Source: a virus. Taken from it: a stretch of 32,621 nt of DNA. The DNA lies in IMG/VR virus record IMGVR_UViG_3300021963_000420, positions 1 through 32,621 of that record; one strand, written 5' to 3'. Below the pieces are notes generated by a model, which saw only the letters and a program-made list of their open reading frames with translations, did no database searches and was not told where the DNA came from. Within the stretch, counting starts at the first letter, position 1. The number at the start of each line of letters is the position of its first letter. A program made the translations under genes and the position numbers. Of this stretch, positions 6,665 to 13,423 are shown piece after piece.

Positions 6665-6871
6665 CTATTCGTCATCGCAAAAATCGTTGTTCCGATGCGG
6701 TTGGTTAAGGGTTTGAAATTCACGATCGGCCAAGTGCCACGCGATCTCGTGCTTGCGAGCCAGTTGCTTTGCCTGGTCGATCTCGCCACGGTTCAGCGCT
6801 TTGACCACTCGCTCGGCTGAATTGCGGCAGGCCATCACTTCGATGTTCTCAATCAGGCGGAACTCACTCAC
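6665..6871 (-). CDS. Hypothetical helical protein (68 aa)
   Basis: The start is uncertain. A GTG at 6871 overlaps the upstream stop and is preferred; a TTG at 6889 or an internal Met (MACRNSAERV) are alternatives. The protein is helical, with a central VVKALNRGEIDQAKQLARKH unit that looks like a single TPR-like hairpin, and ends in an acidic CDDE. Function unknown. Confidence 0.5.
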   Translation of the reverse strand: MSEFRLIENIEVMACRNSAERVVKALNRGEIDQAKQLARKHEIAWHLADREFQTLNQPHRNNDFCDDE

Positions 6872-6983
6872 TGCTCTCGTCCTCCTCAATGCGTGCTGAC
6901 TCCGCCTCGTCTAATTCGTAGTGCACCTTCAACGCTGCCTTTTCCATTTCGGCTTCTTCCTCGGGCGTGTGGTTGATAATCAT
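6864..6983 (-). CDS. Tiny acidic protein (39 aa)
   Basis: Translation of 6983-6864 gives a strongly acidic 39-residue protein (EEEAEMEK; tail RIEEDESSE). Its ATG overlaps the nuclease stop as ATGA and it runs 8 nt into the next gene. It could be an inhibitor or DNA mimic by charge alone, but nothing more supports that. Confidence 0.45.
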   Translation of the reverse strand: MIINHTPEEEAEMEKAALKVHYELDEAESARIEEDESSE

Positions 6984-7315
6984 TTTGCACGCTCCTTCAT
7001 GGATAGTCGGAATGACTTAGCGGTCATCGCGACGGTTTCTTGCGTAATGCACTTGGTGGTAAATCGCCAGATGCGCCAGCCGAGGTCGGCGGCGGCTCGA
7101 TACTTCTCACAATCCTTTACCATTCCCATCCCGCGGCCGTGTCTGCCTCCGAATGGCAGAAACGCACCTCCGTCTAGTTCGATCGCACAGCGGGCGGATT
7201 TACAGGCAAAGTCAAAACGCCACTTGCGGGTCGGGTGGAACGTGTGCTCGGCCACTAGCTCCGGGCCACCAGCCACTTTCCAAAGCAACTCAAACTTGGC
7301 GGCTAGGGCGCTCAC
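6980..7315 (-). CDS. VSR/resolvase-like endonuclease (111 aa)
   Basis: A small PD-(D/E)XK-fold nuclease of the VSR/DUF559-like phage type. Visible motifs are FHPTRKWRFDFA (catalytic Asp after a basic pair), CAIELDGGAF (the E-x-D strand), GRHGRG, and the C-terminal KYRAAADLGWRIWRFT, which is typical of VSR-like proteins. Such proteins in phages are thought to cleave mismatched or branched DNA, possibly as Holliday junction resolvases. GTG start with GTGA overlap; the next gene begins in its stop (ATGA). Confidence 0.7.
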   Translation of the reverse strand: MSALAAKFELLWKVAGGPELVAEHTFHPTRKWRFDFACKSARCAIELDGGAFLPFGGRHGRGMGMVKDCEKYRAAADLGWRIWRFTTKCITQETVAMTAKSFRLSMKERAK

Positions 7316-7506
7316 AGATTTGCCCCCTGCTTTTCGATTAGGCCTTTTAGGATATCTTCGATTTTTTCTACGCGATTGCGTAGTTCGCGGTTCTTAACCT
7401 GCAGATCGATCAGCGCAGTGGTTTGGGATAGCTGAGCCGACCCGTAGCTCTGGCTGGCAGTAGCTGGCAACACGCCCTCTTTCTCTAGGTCGCGAATCAC
7501 AGCCAC
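7312..7506 (-). CDS. Small coiled-coil protein (64 aa)
   Basis: The GTG start is within the preceding gene's end. The C-terminal half (LIDLQVKNRELRNRVEKIED) has heptad spacing for a coiled coil, after a Ser/Gln-rich linker. No family recognised. It links a small membrane protein upstream to the VSR-like nuclease downstream by overlapping ends. Confidence 0.55.
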   Translation of the reverse strand: MAVIRDLEKEGVLPATASQSYGSAQLSQTTALIDLQVKNRELRNRVEKIEDILKGLIEKQGANL

Positions 7507-7658
7507 TCCTTGAAATGTTTTTTAACCACGTCGATCACCCAGCAAAGAGTGAGCAGACAAACCACAAGGCCGCCGATTCCGGCTCCGACAAACAGCGCCC
7601 AGCCAACGATAAAGCCAGACAGTTGTGATAGATCGCGCATTAGCTCCCAGCTAATCAT
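7497..7658 (-). CDS. Small membrane protein (53 aa)
   Basis: Translation of 7658-7497 gives a 53-residue protein with one long or two short hydrophobic segments (SGFIVGWALFVGAGIGGLVV and CLLTLCWVIDVV) and a basic, amphipathic tail (KKHFKEWL). Start overlaps the upstream stop as ATGA; the end overlaps the next GTG. The size would suit a holin-like or superinfection-blocking protein, but it lies in the early block and has no recognised family. Confidence 0.55.
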   Translation of the reverse strand: MISWELMRDLSQLSGFIVGWALFVGAGIGGLVVCLLTLCWVIDVVKKHFKEWL

Positions 7659-7870
7659 TTGCGGCTCGCCTCGTGCTGCTTAGCCCGCATCCGAGTTACC
7701 GCATGATTAGGGTGCCAAAGGAACGCTTCGGCGGGTGCGTCGTAGCCACCTCGCAGGGCAAGGCTAGTCGTCACGTACGACTTTTTTCCCTCGGTGGGGA
7801 TTGTAGCAGTTACTAAATAATTATCGGTTTTTTTGTCGCGTGCACTAAATATTGTATCGAATTTGTCCAT
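7655..7870 (-). CDS. Hypothetical protein (71 aa)
   Basis: Unrecognised small protein with a beta-rich N-terminal part (NYLVTATIPTEGKKSYVTTS) and a basic helical tail (TRMRAKQHEASRK). Its ATG lies 25 nt after the upstream stop, and a promoter-like sequence precedes it. The downstream membrane protein starts inside its stop. Confidence 0.55.
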   Translation of the reverse strand: MDKFDTIFSARDKKTDNYLVTATIPTEGKKSYVTTSLALRGGYDAPAEAFLWHPNHAVTRMRAKQHEASRK

Positions 7871-7878
7871 GGCGATTA

Positions 7879-7907
7879 CTAATATTGAAACAGCTTTAAT
7901 CCGTCAA
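7879..7907 (-). promoter_or_regulatory. Sigma70-like promoter candidate
   Basis: On the minus strand TTGACG (7907-7902) is separated by exactly 17 nt from TATTAG (7884-7879). The expected start of transcription would fall only a couple of bases before the ATG at 7870, giving an almost leaderless transcript, which counts against it. The upstream element lies in the end of the previous gene. Confidence 0.25.
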
Positions 7908-8402
7908 CTGTTTTTTTAATTTATTTTTAAGGGCGTGCTTAACTGCCAGTTTTTCTCGGCGCACTTCCCTGGCTTTGGCCAGTGCCTCCAGCTTTACGGG
8001 TGTCCTGCGCGATCCACCCTTCCGACCCATGGCAGCAAAAAAATCAGACACGGCCGGGGTGATTTCTGGGATACGCATTCGGGTCGGGTATATTCGTGCG
8101 CGATATCGCGTCAAGTTTTTTTCTCGAATCGGGCAAGTTGCCTTGCAATTTGCGCAGCCCTTGTTGATCAAAGGGACTGTTGATCGGGGTGGATGCAGTT
8201 CCGAAAAGTGTACCCGGTGAATGGTCTGGGCTTGCGTTCTGGCGCTAAGCACGTATGCGTATTGACCGCCAGCATCCATATCAATGTGCTGGATTTTCAC
8301 AAGCGATCCAGCCGCTAGGCCGCATCCAAACCGCGGCGGCCAAGTCGTCGGGCACCAGCGGCATAAAGCCGCATCGATAAATTGATTATATTTATTACGC
8401 AT
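7896..8402 (-). CDS. Hypothetical protein with Cys cluster and basic tail (168 aa)
   Basis: Residues about 35-75 are beta-rich (GSLVKIQHIDMDAGGQYAYV). Near residue 85, CANCKATCPIREKN carries a C-x2-C-x3-C cluster that may bind zinc or an iron-sulphur cluster. Two further cysteines lie near the N-terminus. The last 45 residues are helical and strongly basic, suggesting nucleic acid binding. No family recognised. It is preceded by a 71-bp gap (8403-8473), in which no gene and no convincing promoter was found. Confidence 0.6.
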   Translation of the reverse strand: MRNKYNQFIDAALCRWCPTTWPPRFGCGLAAGSLVKIQHIDMDAGGQYAYVLSARTQAQTIHRVHFSELHPPRSTVPLINKGCANCKATCPIREKNLTRYRARIYPTRMRIPEITPAVSDFFAAMGRKGGSRRTPVKLEALAKAREVRREKLAVKHALKNKLKKQLTD

Positions 8403-8473
8403 AAAGCTATATTAAAGCAGTTACAGTGCGTAGCTAGGACTAAATTTGACCCATCCCCCCCTGCCTGACCACC

Positions 8474-8755
8474 CTACTTTTTTACTGGTTTGATCAGTTT
8501 GTAATGCGGCACCCTGCGACAATGCCCTACTTTACTGCCCCGATTGCATATCTTAATTCGGATCGAAAATACTTTTCTCTCCGCACCGCCAGATTTCATC
8601 ATTCGCGTTAAGACCTTGTTTGTGTAGACCGGCGTTTTGCCCCACAGCTTTGCGATATCAATTTTCGTAAACCACCCCGGCGGCACTACCTCTTCCCGAT
8701 CCCCGGCCACATAGGCGTCTAGGGCAGCCGCCCAATCTACACCGGGTATCGCCAT
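8474..8755 (-). CDS. Putative winged-helix DNA-binding protein (93 aa)
   Basis: Start set at the ATG at 8755, directly behind AGGAGG (short spacing) and inside the end of the metallophosphoesterase gene; a longer frame to 8839 would overlap that gene much further. The segment WFTKIDIAKLWGKTPVYTNK followed by VLTRMMKSGGAERK reads like a helix-turn-helix and wing. The tail is basic with two cysteines. A regulatory role is plausible. It is the last gene before the 71-bp gap. Confidence 0.65.
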   Translation of the reverse strand: MAIPGVDWAAALDAYVAGDREEVVPPGWFTKIDIAKLWGKTPVYTNKVLTRMMKSGGAERKVFSIRIKICNRGSKVGHCRRVPHYKLIKPVKK

Positions 8756-9480
8756 ACGCCTCCTATGGGCGACAGCACGTTCACCGTACACCCTTCCCCG
8801 CTCTCTACGTACTCGCCCCAGGCTACTCCATGCTGCCACCTAGTAACCGACCGCTGGCGCCGGGCGTAGTGCATGCTGGCTATATCGGCTAAGCAACCGA
8901 TCGACCAGCCCACTGGCGCACCGATGCTCCGGCCAGCTACACGATCGACGCGGTGTAGGTGGCCCATCACAACGGGCTTTCTAAGCATCTCCACATGGTC
9001 ACGCACGGCTGCCTCCGAAAACATAAAACCGTGTCCGAATGCCGTTCCTCCCAGCTCCCGCCAACCTTTCTCGATGTCGTAGGGCACGTACTGCGCCCGC
9101 AGATCCTTACAGGCGTTATGGATCTCGGACAGCGCAGAGGTGCAGCAGTGCGCCACAATGGCCGATGGTGAGTATTGTAGGGACGTCAGGCGGTGCTCAT
9201 GGTTTCCCTCAAATACGATCTGTGGGGCCAGCTCTCGTAGGAAATTTAGCCCTGCGTCAAAGTCCTCCCGTATGCTGGTCGATCGTTCTGGGCTGTCTGG
9301 ATCTTTGCGGGCACTACCCATCAGCCCAGATAGATCCAGAAAATCACCTAAGTGCAGAATGGTATCAGGCTGCCACCGCCTTTTCATCTCGAGCGCACTT
9401 TTGCAAGCCGCCGCGTTCGCTAGGTGACCGTGGGAGCAGCTGACCGCCAGCCACTTTTTCCATTTCCGAATGACCTTCAC
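8737..9480 (-). CDS. Calcineurin-like metallophosphoesterase (247 aa)
   Basis: Family motifs appear in order: a first motif SCSHGH near residue 15, HLGDFLDL near 42, FEGNHEHRL near 95, FGHGFMF near 150 and MGHLHRVD near 175. This is the metal-binding set of calcineurin-like phosphoesterases, which hydrolyse phosphodiesters or phosphomonoesters, including nucleotides and DNA ends. The first motif normally reads D-x-H, but here Cys stands where the Asp is expected, which may change metal use. GTG start with GTGA overlap after the MazG-like gene. Many phages carry such proteins; the substrate here is unknown. Confidence 0.8.
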   Translation of the reverse strand: MKVIRKWKKWLAVSCSHGHLANAAACKSALEMKRRWQPDTILHLGDFLDLSGLMGSARKDPDSPERSTSIREDFDAGLNFLRELAPQIVFEGNHEHRLTSLQYSPSAIVAHCCTSALSEIHNACKDLRAQYVPYDIEKGWRELGGTAFGHGFMFSEAAVRDHVEMLRKPVVMGHLHRVDRVAGRSIGAPVGWSIGCLADIASMHYARRQRSVTRWQHGVAWGEYVESGEGCTVNVLSPIGGVWRYPV

Positions 9481-9791
9481 TTTTTGTCGACTGCGCTAGG
9501 GAATCCTTCGAGCACAGCGAGAATCTGACGGCAGCTCTCCCTGCTGGACGATGCGGCCACGCTCTCGTCACTCGCACCCAGCAAAGCCAGATCGGCAATT
9601 ACCGAAAGCTGCATGCGTAAAGTGTGTAGATAGGTGCATAAGTCTAGGCATTCGTCCCAAGCATCCTTCCACACCGGCCTGCGCCACAACGCTCCCCCGT
9701 GTTGGTCTTGCCCCTTGCGGTACTTGGCATCCACGTCCTTGACTAGATCCGACAAGATGCCGGCCAAGTGCTTCTCGTGTTCGGGGCTCAC
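9477..9791 (-). CDS. MazG-like nucleotide pyrophosphohydrolase family protein (104 aa)
   Basis: The layout DAKYRKGQDQHGGALWRRP followed by AWDECLDLCTYLHTLRMQL is typical of small phage proteins related to the all-alpha NTP pyrophosphohydrolase (MazG) group. A helix with acidic residues (WDECLD) would hold the metal. These proteins may clean the nucleotide pool or lower alarmone levels. The GTG start overlaps the endolysin stop, and the phosphoesterase starts in its stop. The family call rests on pattern alone. Confidence 0.55.
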   Translation of the reverse strand: MSPEHEKHLAGILSDLVKDVDAKYRKGQDQHGGALWRRPVWKDAWDECLDLCTYLHTLRMQLSVIADLALLGASDESVAASSSRESCRQILAVLEGFPSAVDKK

Positions 9792-10306
9792 CGGCTACTC
9801 CACGGCCGGCTGCTGACTAAGCTAGTGGCCTTCGTTTTTTGCGGTATGTCCCTAGCCCTTACTTGTTCCACAGGGTTGCGTGGAATGTCACGCCATGTCT
9901 TGTAAGCACTGATCTGCAAGTGGCCTGTCTCCCAGCTTACGCCGGCCAGCCCAAAGCTCAGCCCCACGTGCTCGCCTAGGCGAAAAGCGGTTTCATCATC
10001 CCAATTTGCGACCCATAGATCCGCATTCTTTGCCGTCCTTTTTAGCGGTACCCAATCAAACGCGAGGCCGTAATTATGATAACTTTCCCCTGGTCTAGCC
10101 TTGGTCACGATCTTGCCTTTGCTCGTCCTACCTTTTTGATAGAGCGCCGACTGCTCCTCCATGGTTCGGCGGCCGCAGTAGATCAGCGGCTCGATCCGGC
10201 TTGTAACCATTTCATTTACCCATCCCCTCACCTGTTTCTGAAAGCCGACGTCTAGTGTGCCGATCGCCCGCATAGTGCGGGAGCCAGCCTCAGTCAGCGT
10301 AGTCAC
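9788..10306 (-). CDS. Endolysin, M15 family peptidase (172 aa)
   Basis: Matches the VanY/M15C L-Ala-D-Glu or DD-carboxypeptidase-type zinc peptidases used as phage endolysins. The motif SYHNYGLAFDW (pattern S-x-H-x2-G-x-A-x-D) gives the first His and Asp ligands near residues 92-100, and WETGHLQI near 143 gives the third His. It should cut peptide cross-links of peptidoglycan at lysis. There is no signal peptide, so a holin is needed for release. The GTG start overlaps the lipoprotein gene stop. Adjacent small membrane and lipoprotein genes complete a lysis cassette. Confidence 0.85.
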   Translation of the reverse strand: MTTLTEAGSRTMRAIGTLDVGFQKQVRGWVNEMVTSRIEPLIYCGRRTMEEQSALYQKGRTSKGKIVTKARPGESYHNYGLAFDWVPLKRTAKNADLWVANWDDETAFRLGEHVGLSFGLAGVSWETGHLQISAYKTWRDIPRNPVEQVRARDIPQKTKATSLVSSRPWSSR

Positions 10307-10548
10307 TGCCGCGCTCGCTCGCGTTCAGTTTCTGCCAAGCTGTCAGATAACGCCTTGAGCGATTCCGCAAATAAGTCTCGGTAAGCCTGTGGGCACGGGG
10401 GGTTGGTGCGCTCGGCCTTGTCCCAGGCGTAGATGAAGTAGCTGATGCTGTCTGGGCTAGGCGGCGGGCCGTCTTGCGTTTGCGTCGTGGCACAGCTGCA
10501 CAGCGCTAAAGCGCTAATCAGTAGGAGGGCGTTTAGTCCACCACGCAT
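10303..10548 (-). CDS. Small lipoprotein, putative outer-membrane spanin (81 aa)
   Basis: MRGGLNALLLISALALCSC is a lipoprotein signal peptide, with lipidation most likely at the second Cys (LCSC box). The mature part has a Pro-rich start (QDGPPPSPDS) and a charged helical end (SLAETERERARQ). The ATG lies out of frame inside the end of the preceding 55-aa membrane protein gene, echoing the overlapping Rz/Rz1 layout. The spanin role is inferred from this and from the endolysin downstream. Confidence 0.6.
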   Translation of the reverse strand: MRGGLNALLLISALALCSCATTQTQDGPPPSPDSISYFIYAWDKAERTNPPCPQAYRDLFAESLKALSDSLAETERERARQ

Positions 10549-10681
10549 CTATATCTCTCTGCCGTCTGCGTCGCTCTAGCTCTATGGCTTCCCAGTTGCG
10601 TTGCAGGGGCGATTTGCGTTTTAAAAACCAAAGCACGATCCCAGTTATCCCGCCCAGCGCCGTTAAGATTCCGGCGATCAT
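10514..10681 (-). CDS. Small membrane protein, putative inner-membrane spanin (55 aa)
   Basis: Translation of 10681-10514 gives one N-terminal membrane helix (GILTALGGITGIVLWFL) followed by a charged tail rich in Arg and Glu and ending WWTKRPPTD. The lipoprotein gene starts within its 3' end in another frame. This topology and overlap fit an i-spanin, although 55 residues is short for one. It might instead be a holin. Confidence 0.5.
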   Translation of the reverse strand: MIAGILTALGGITGIVLWFLKRKSPLQRNWEAIELERRRRQRDIDAWWTKRPPTD

Positions 10682-10687
10682 GGGCGA

Positions 10688-10852
10688 CTACTTTCTCGAG
10701 AATTTACTGAGAAAATCAACTACGGCTTGTAGCGATTTCTCCGGCTGGTCGCCAGGGATGAGAGAAGCGACTGCGATGGCGGCGACAAGTACGGCCGAGA
10801 GGGCGCCGAGGTACGACTGCCAGTTATTGAGTATGTTATTGAGTATGTCCAT
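10688..10852 (-). CDS. Small membrane protein, holin candidate (54 aa)
   Basis: Translation of 10852-10688 gives a protein with one hydrophobic helix (YLGALSAVLVAAIAVASLIP, residues about 14-33) and an amphipathic, basic C-terminus (VVDFLSKFSRK). The N-terminus carries a small internal repeat (ILNNILNN), also visible in the DNA. Position among the lysis genes makes it a holin or antiholin candidate. No family recognised. Confidence 0.5.
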   Translation of the reverse strand: MDILNNILNNWQSYLGALSAVLVAAIAVASLIPGDQPEKSLQAVVDFLSKFSRK

Positions 10853-10868
10853 GCCAGCAGACGAGGTG

Positions 10869-11138
10869 TCAAAAGCTGAGCCGGCGTTTGAGCAGTTCCC
10901 AGATCGTGCTGAACACTGCCCCAGATACCAGAGCCACCAGCCACAGCTTCGTCTTAATCGTGTGGGCGTCGCGCTCCATGTCGGTTAGGCGGCCGTGGTA
11001 CTCGCCTAGGCTGGCTTGGGAGCGTTCGAGTAAATCCAAAATTACTGACTGGCGGGTTTCTATTCTTGCTATAGATTCGCGGACTAGAGCTAATCGTTCG
11101 CTCAGCTCCGCTACCTGGTCTGCACTCACTTCCACCAA
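10869..11138 (-). CDS. XhlA-like coiled-coil membrane protein (89 aa)
   Basis: Residues 1-60 form a coiled coil (AELSERLALVRESIARIETR) and residues about 64-84 a C-terminal membrane helix (KLWLVALVSGAVFSTIWELL) followed by a basic end. This is the plan of the haemolysin XhlA / phage lysis accessory family. It probably works with a holin next door. The ATG lies inside the end of the 57-aa gene (13-nt overlap). Confidence 0.6.
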   Translation of the reverse strand: MVEVSADQVAELSERLALVRESIARIETRQSVILDLLERSQASLGEYHGRLTDMERDAHTIKTKLWLVALVSGAVFSTIWELLKRRLSF

Positions 11139-11299
11139 TCTGCTGAGTCGTTAGATACTAGCTTTGTGATGGCCTTTCTTGCTTCTAACAAGCTAGTAGT
11201 AAGATAGACCGCTGGCTTGCCGTCGATGTAGCCTAACGATATGAAGCCCTCGTCTAATAGATACTGCAGGGCTTGGCAGGCTTGTTCGTCTTTGCTCAT
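11126..11299 (-). CDS. Small hypothetical protein (57 aa)
   Basis: Translation of 11299-11126 gives a soluble 57-residue protein (QALQYLLDEGFISLGYIDG, then SLLEARKAITKLVSNDSADW). Its ATG overlaps the stop of the small lipoprotein gene as ATGA and it runs 13 nt into the XhlA-like gene. Function unknown. Confidence 0.5.
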   Translation of the reverse strand: MSKDEQACQALQYLLDEGFISLGYIDGKPAVYLTTSLLEARKAITKLVSNDSADWWK

Positions 11300-11421
11300 T
11301 TGCTGGGAGTTTTGCCTGCGTCCTCGGCCGCTTGCATCATATCGTAGTTAGGCAGCCCTGTGTTCTCCGCTGGACGTGGCGAGCAGGAGCAGAGCAACAG
11401 AGCGATAAAAAGCAGAGGCAT
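11296..11421 (-). CDS. Tiny lipoprotein (41 aa)
   Basis: Translation of 11421-11296 starts MPLLFIALLLCSCSPRPAEN, a short lipoprotein signal with candidate lipidation cysteines in LLCSCS. The mature part would be under 32 residues, similar in scale to Rz1-type o-spanins or lysis-type lipoproteins. It starts in the sulfotransferase stop (TAATG) and overlaps the next gene by ATGA. Confidence 0.5.
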   Translation of the reverse strand: MPLLFIALLLCSCSPRPAENTGLPNYDMMQAAEDAGKTPSK

Positions 11422-12221
11422 TACAGTTCCTTTATCCACTTAAACGACTCTGCAATCTGGCGAGAAAACTCCTTACCCAACACATCGTCCCAATCTTTTT
11501 TCAATGGCTCAACCTTATTGCGGATAGTGTGATCTCCATAAGGCCAGCCGATTTCGTGTTCTGTGGTATATTGCTCTACATTCTTAAAGTCGTGGGCGGG
11601 TGATTCTAGTCCTAAATAATTCCAGACGGCTTCCATCGTTTCCTTTGGTTCTTCAGTCAAAGATTCAAAGTGAACAAAGTGTAGTTTGTCTTTATACCTC
11701 TTTACCGCATCCGACAATCTTTCTACGGCAATACCAAGTGGAGGTATGTTGAGCCAGCCTTGCGATCTCTTTTCTATCGTTGTCCAGTTTTGCGGGTTTT
11801 GTTTTTCAACGCCCGTAAATGGGAATGGATGCTTCTGCCATTTCTTTTCAAAAGAAGATAGGATGCCACGCATATCGCGAACTGGTACTAGCACTTTTGC
11901 GTTAGGCCAAATAGCAAAGAGCATATCTAAATGCCCAACCCAAGAACGGCATTTGTCGACTACAATAGGGCGGTCGGTTAGCCTATTGAAAGCGTTCTCG
12001 CACCCTCCCTTCACATAGTCATAGAATAAAGTTTCGCCATCTCTGGGGTTGGGAATGGTCTTGAACTCTTCGGTGCTGTGAAATTGTCGAGCTATGTAGC
12101 CAATTTCGTGCAATCCGCTAGTGGCTGTTGAATGGACTTTCTTGTTTTGTGCAAGCAGGTTCATTAATAGGGTTGATCCCGCTCTTGGCAGGCCAGAGAC
12201 AAAGTGAATGGTTTTAGACAT
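11421..12221 (-). CDS. PAPS-dependent sulfotransferase (266 aa)
   Basis: The N-terminal SGLPRAGSTLLMNLLAQN (residues 9-26) is the 5'-phosphosulfate-binding loop of PAPS-dependent sulfotransferases. VPVRDMRGILSSF near residue 112 fits the 3'-phosphate-binding region, and HFESLTEEP near 200 is a further family motif. The enzyme would transfer sulfate from PAPS to a hydroxyl or amine, probably on a glycan. It lies between the adhesin genes and the lysis cassette, so it might modify the host surface or the virion. Its composition is more AT-rich and GATC-poor than the replication genes, suggesting separate acquisition. Substrate unknown. Confidence 0.85.
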   Translation of the reverse strand: MSKTIHFVSGLPRAGSTLLMNLLAQNKKVHSTATSGLHEIGYIARQFHSTEEFKTIPNPRDGETLFYDYVKGGCENAFNRLTDRPIVVDKCRSWVGHLDMLFAIWPNAKVLVPVRDMRGILSSFEKKWQKHPFPFTGVEKQNPQNWTTIEKRSQGWLNIPPLGIAVERLSDAVKRYKDKLHFVHFESLTEEPKETMEAVWNYLGLESPAHDFKNVEQYTTEHEIGWPYGDHTIRNKVEPLKKDWDDVLGKEFSRQIAESFKWIKEL

Positions 12222-12231
12222 ATAAGGATTT

Positions 12232-13125
12232 CTACAAGTTCTTTATGACTGTGACATTTGTATTTCCTTGGAAAGTTAACCCAGTTCCAGCCGTCCAAGA
12301 TGCGTCTGTGCTTCTTGCTCGGATGGTTAATGGCGAGGCAGTTACATAAAATGCGTTACTTCCAATAAAAGCTGATTGTGCAACATAGCAAAGAACTGTG
12401 GCTAAATTGCCACATTCATAGAAAGCATAGCTACCAATACTGTTTACACCAGTTCCGATTGTGACTGTGGCTAGAATATCGCAATTACTGAATGCTTCTA
12501 CCCCAATCGTGGTTACGCTGTTTGGTATTGTGATACTGTTTAAGCTATCGCAATTTTCGAACGCATAATTCCCAATGCTTGTCACGCCTTCGGGGATGGT
12601 GATGGTGAGTAGTGCGGTGCAAGAAGCGAACGTGCTAGCCCCAATACTGGTTACGCTGTTGGGAATGGTGATGCTGGTTAGGCTGGTACAACTTTTGAAT
12701 GCGGTGTATCCAATGCTTAATACGCTTGAAGTTGGCGTAAAGGTAACGCTGGACAAGCTGGCGCATTCATAGAATGCCTCGCTTCCAATATCTGTAACAT
12801 TGGCGGGTATAGTTATGCTGGTGAGTCCACTACTTCTAAATGCGGCACCAAATATGTTGGTTACGCTGTTGGGGATAGTAATATTGGTTAGACCAGTACA
12901 ATAACCGAACGCATAATTCCCAATACTCGTTACGCTGTTGTCGTTTGCAAAGATAACAGAGGTAACTGTAGCTTCGTTTGCTACCCAACTATCAGGGATA
13001 TTTCCAGTATTTGTTGAGCCGACTTGGACATTTGAAGAGTTAAAGGCTTTTGAGGTGGTGATGGGGGCTATTTCTCCACCAGATAATAAGACCGAACGAA
13101 GCCTCAGGCCAAGGCCGAGGTTCAT
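12232..13125 (-). CDS. BspA-type leucine-rich repeat protein, putative adhesin (297 aa)
   Basis: Residues about 55-265 hold eight LRR_5 (BspA/TpLRR) repeats of about 23 residues with the pattern SVTSIGNYAFxxCxxLTxITIP. The short N-terminus (MNLGLGLRLRSVLLSGGE) may attach it to the tail, and the C-terminus (TDASWTAGTGLTFQGNTNV) is beta-rich. Such repeats bind proteins or surfaces, so this is a likely receptor-binding or accessory fibre protein at the end of the tail module. The repeats are also visible as tandem DNA similarity, giving scope for recombination. Confidence 0.75.
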   Translation of the reverse strand: MNLGLGLRLRSVLLSGGEIAPITTSKAFNSSNVQVGSTNTGNIPDSWVANEATVTSVIFANDNSVTSIGNYAFGYCTGLTNITIPNSVTNIFGAAFRSSGLTSITIPANVTDIGSEAFYECASLSSVTFTPTSSVLSIGYTAFKSCTSLTSITIPNSVTSIGASTFASCTALLTITIPEGVTSIGNYAFENCDSLNSITIPNSVTTIGVEAFSNCDILATVTIGTGVNSIGSYAFYECGNLATVLCYVAQSAFIGSNAFYVTASPLTIRARSTDASWTAGTGLTFQGNTNVTVIKNL

Positions 13126-13128
13126 CGT

Positions 13129-13398
13129 TTAGTATCCCCGCGTGTAAGCGATTGCCCTACCAGTAGCGAGCTGAAAGGCGGTGACGGCCGCGAACAGAAC
13201 AAAGCCAGCCGGGAATGTAATTCCAGTCAAGGCAGAGCCAGCAAGAGCGGTTTGACTAACGGACGTAAAGGATGAGTCAGAAATAAACTGAATGGCCTGA
13301 AAGTTGCCTGTGACGGCTGCAGTAGTGGTTGCAACTCTGCCGCCATATTCGCCAACGGTAAGGGATGTGTCTTGATTAATTTGAAGATCGTATGCCAT
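13129..13398 (-). CDS. Small tail fibre-associated protein (89 aa)
   Basis: Contains the pattern GNFQAIQFISDSSFTS...ITFPAGFVLFAAVTAFQLATGRAIAY. This resembles small proteins often encoded next to phage fibre genes in environmental phages: an N-terminal beta segment, then strands ending in AIAY. It might cap or decorate the fibre. It lies between the large fibre protein and the LRR protein. The resemblance is from memory and the function is unproven. Confidence 0.6.
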   Translation of the reverse strand: MAYDLQINQDTSLTVGEYGGRVATTTAAVTGNFQAIQFISDSSFTSVSQTALAGSALTGITFPAGFVLFAAVTAFQLATGRAIAYTRGY

Positions 13399-13423
13399 AT
13401 AACTCTCAAACCCGTGTCAAAGG

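Noticed and set aside
7879-7907. Good -35/-10 spacing taken as a confident promoter
   Set aside because: Kept only at low confidence: the transcript would be nearly leaderless and the -10 match is partial.
8756-8839. N-terminal extension of the winged-helix-like gene
   Set aside because: It would overlap the metallophosphoesterase gene by about 100 nt; the ATG at 8755 follows AGGAGG and is the better start.
12500-12960. Regular DNA repeats that could suggest a CRISPR array
   Set aside because: They are coding repeats (about 70 bp, in frame) for leucine-rich repeat units, without constant direct repeats or unique spacers.
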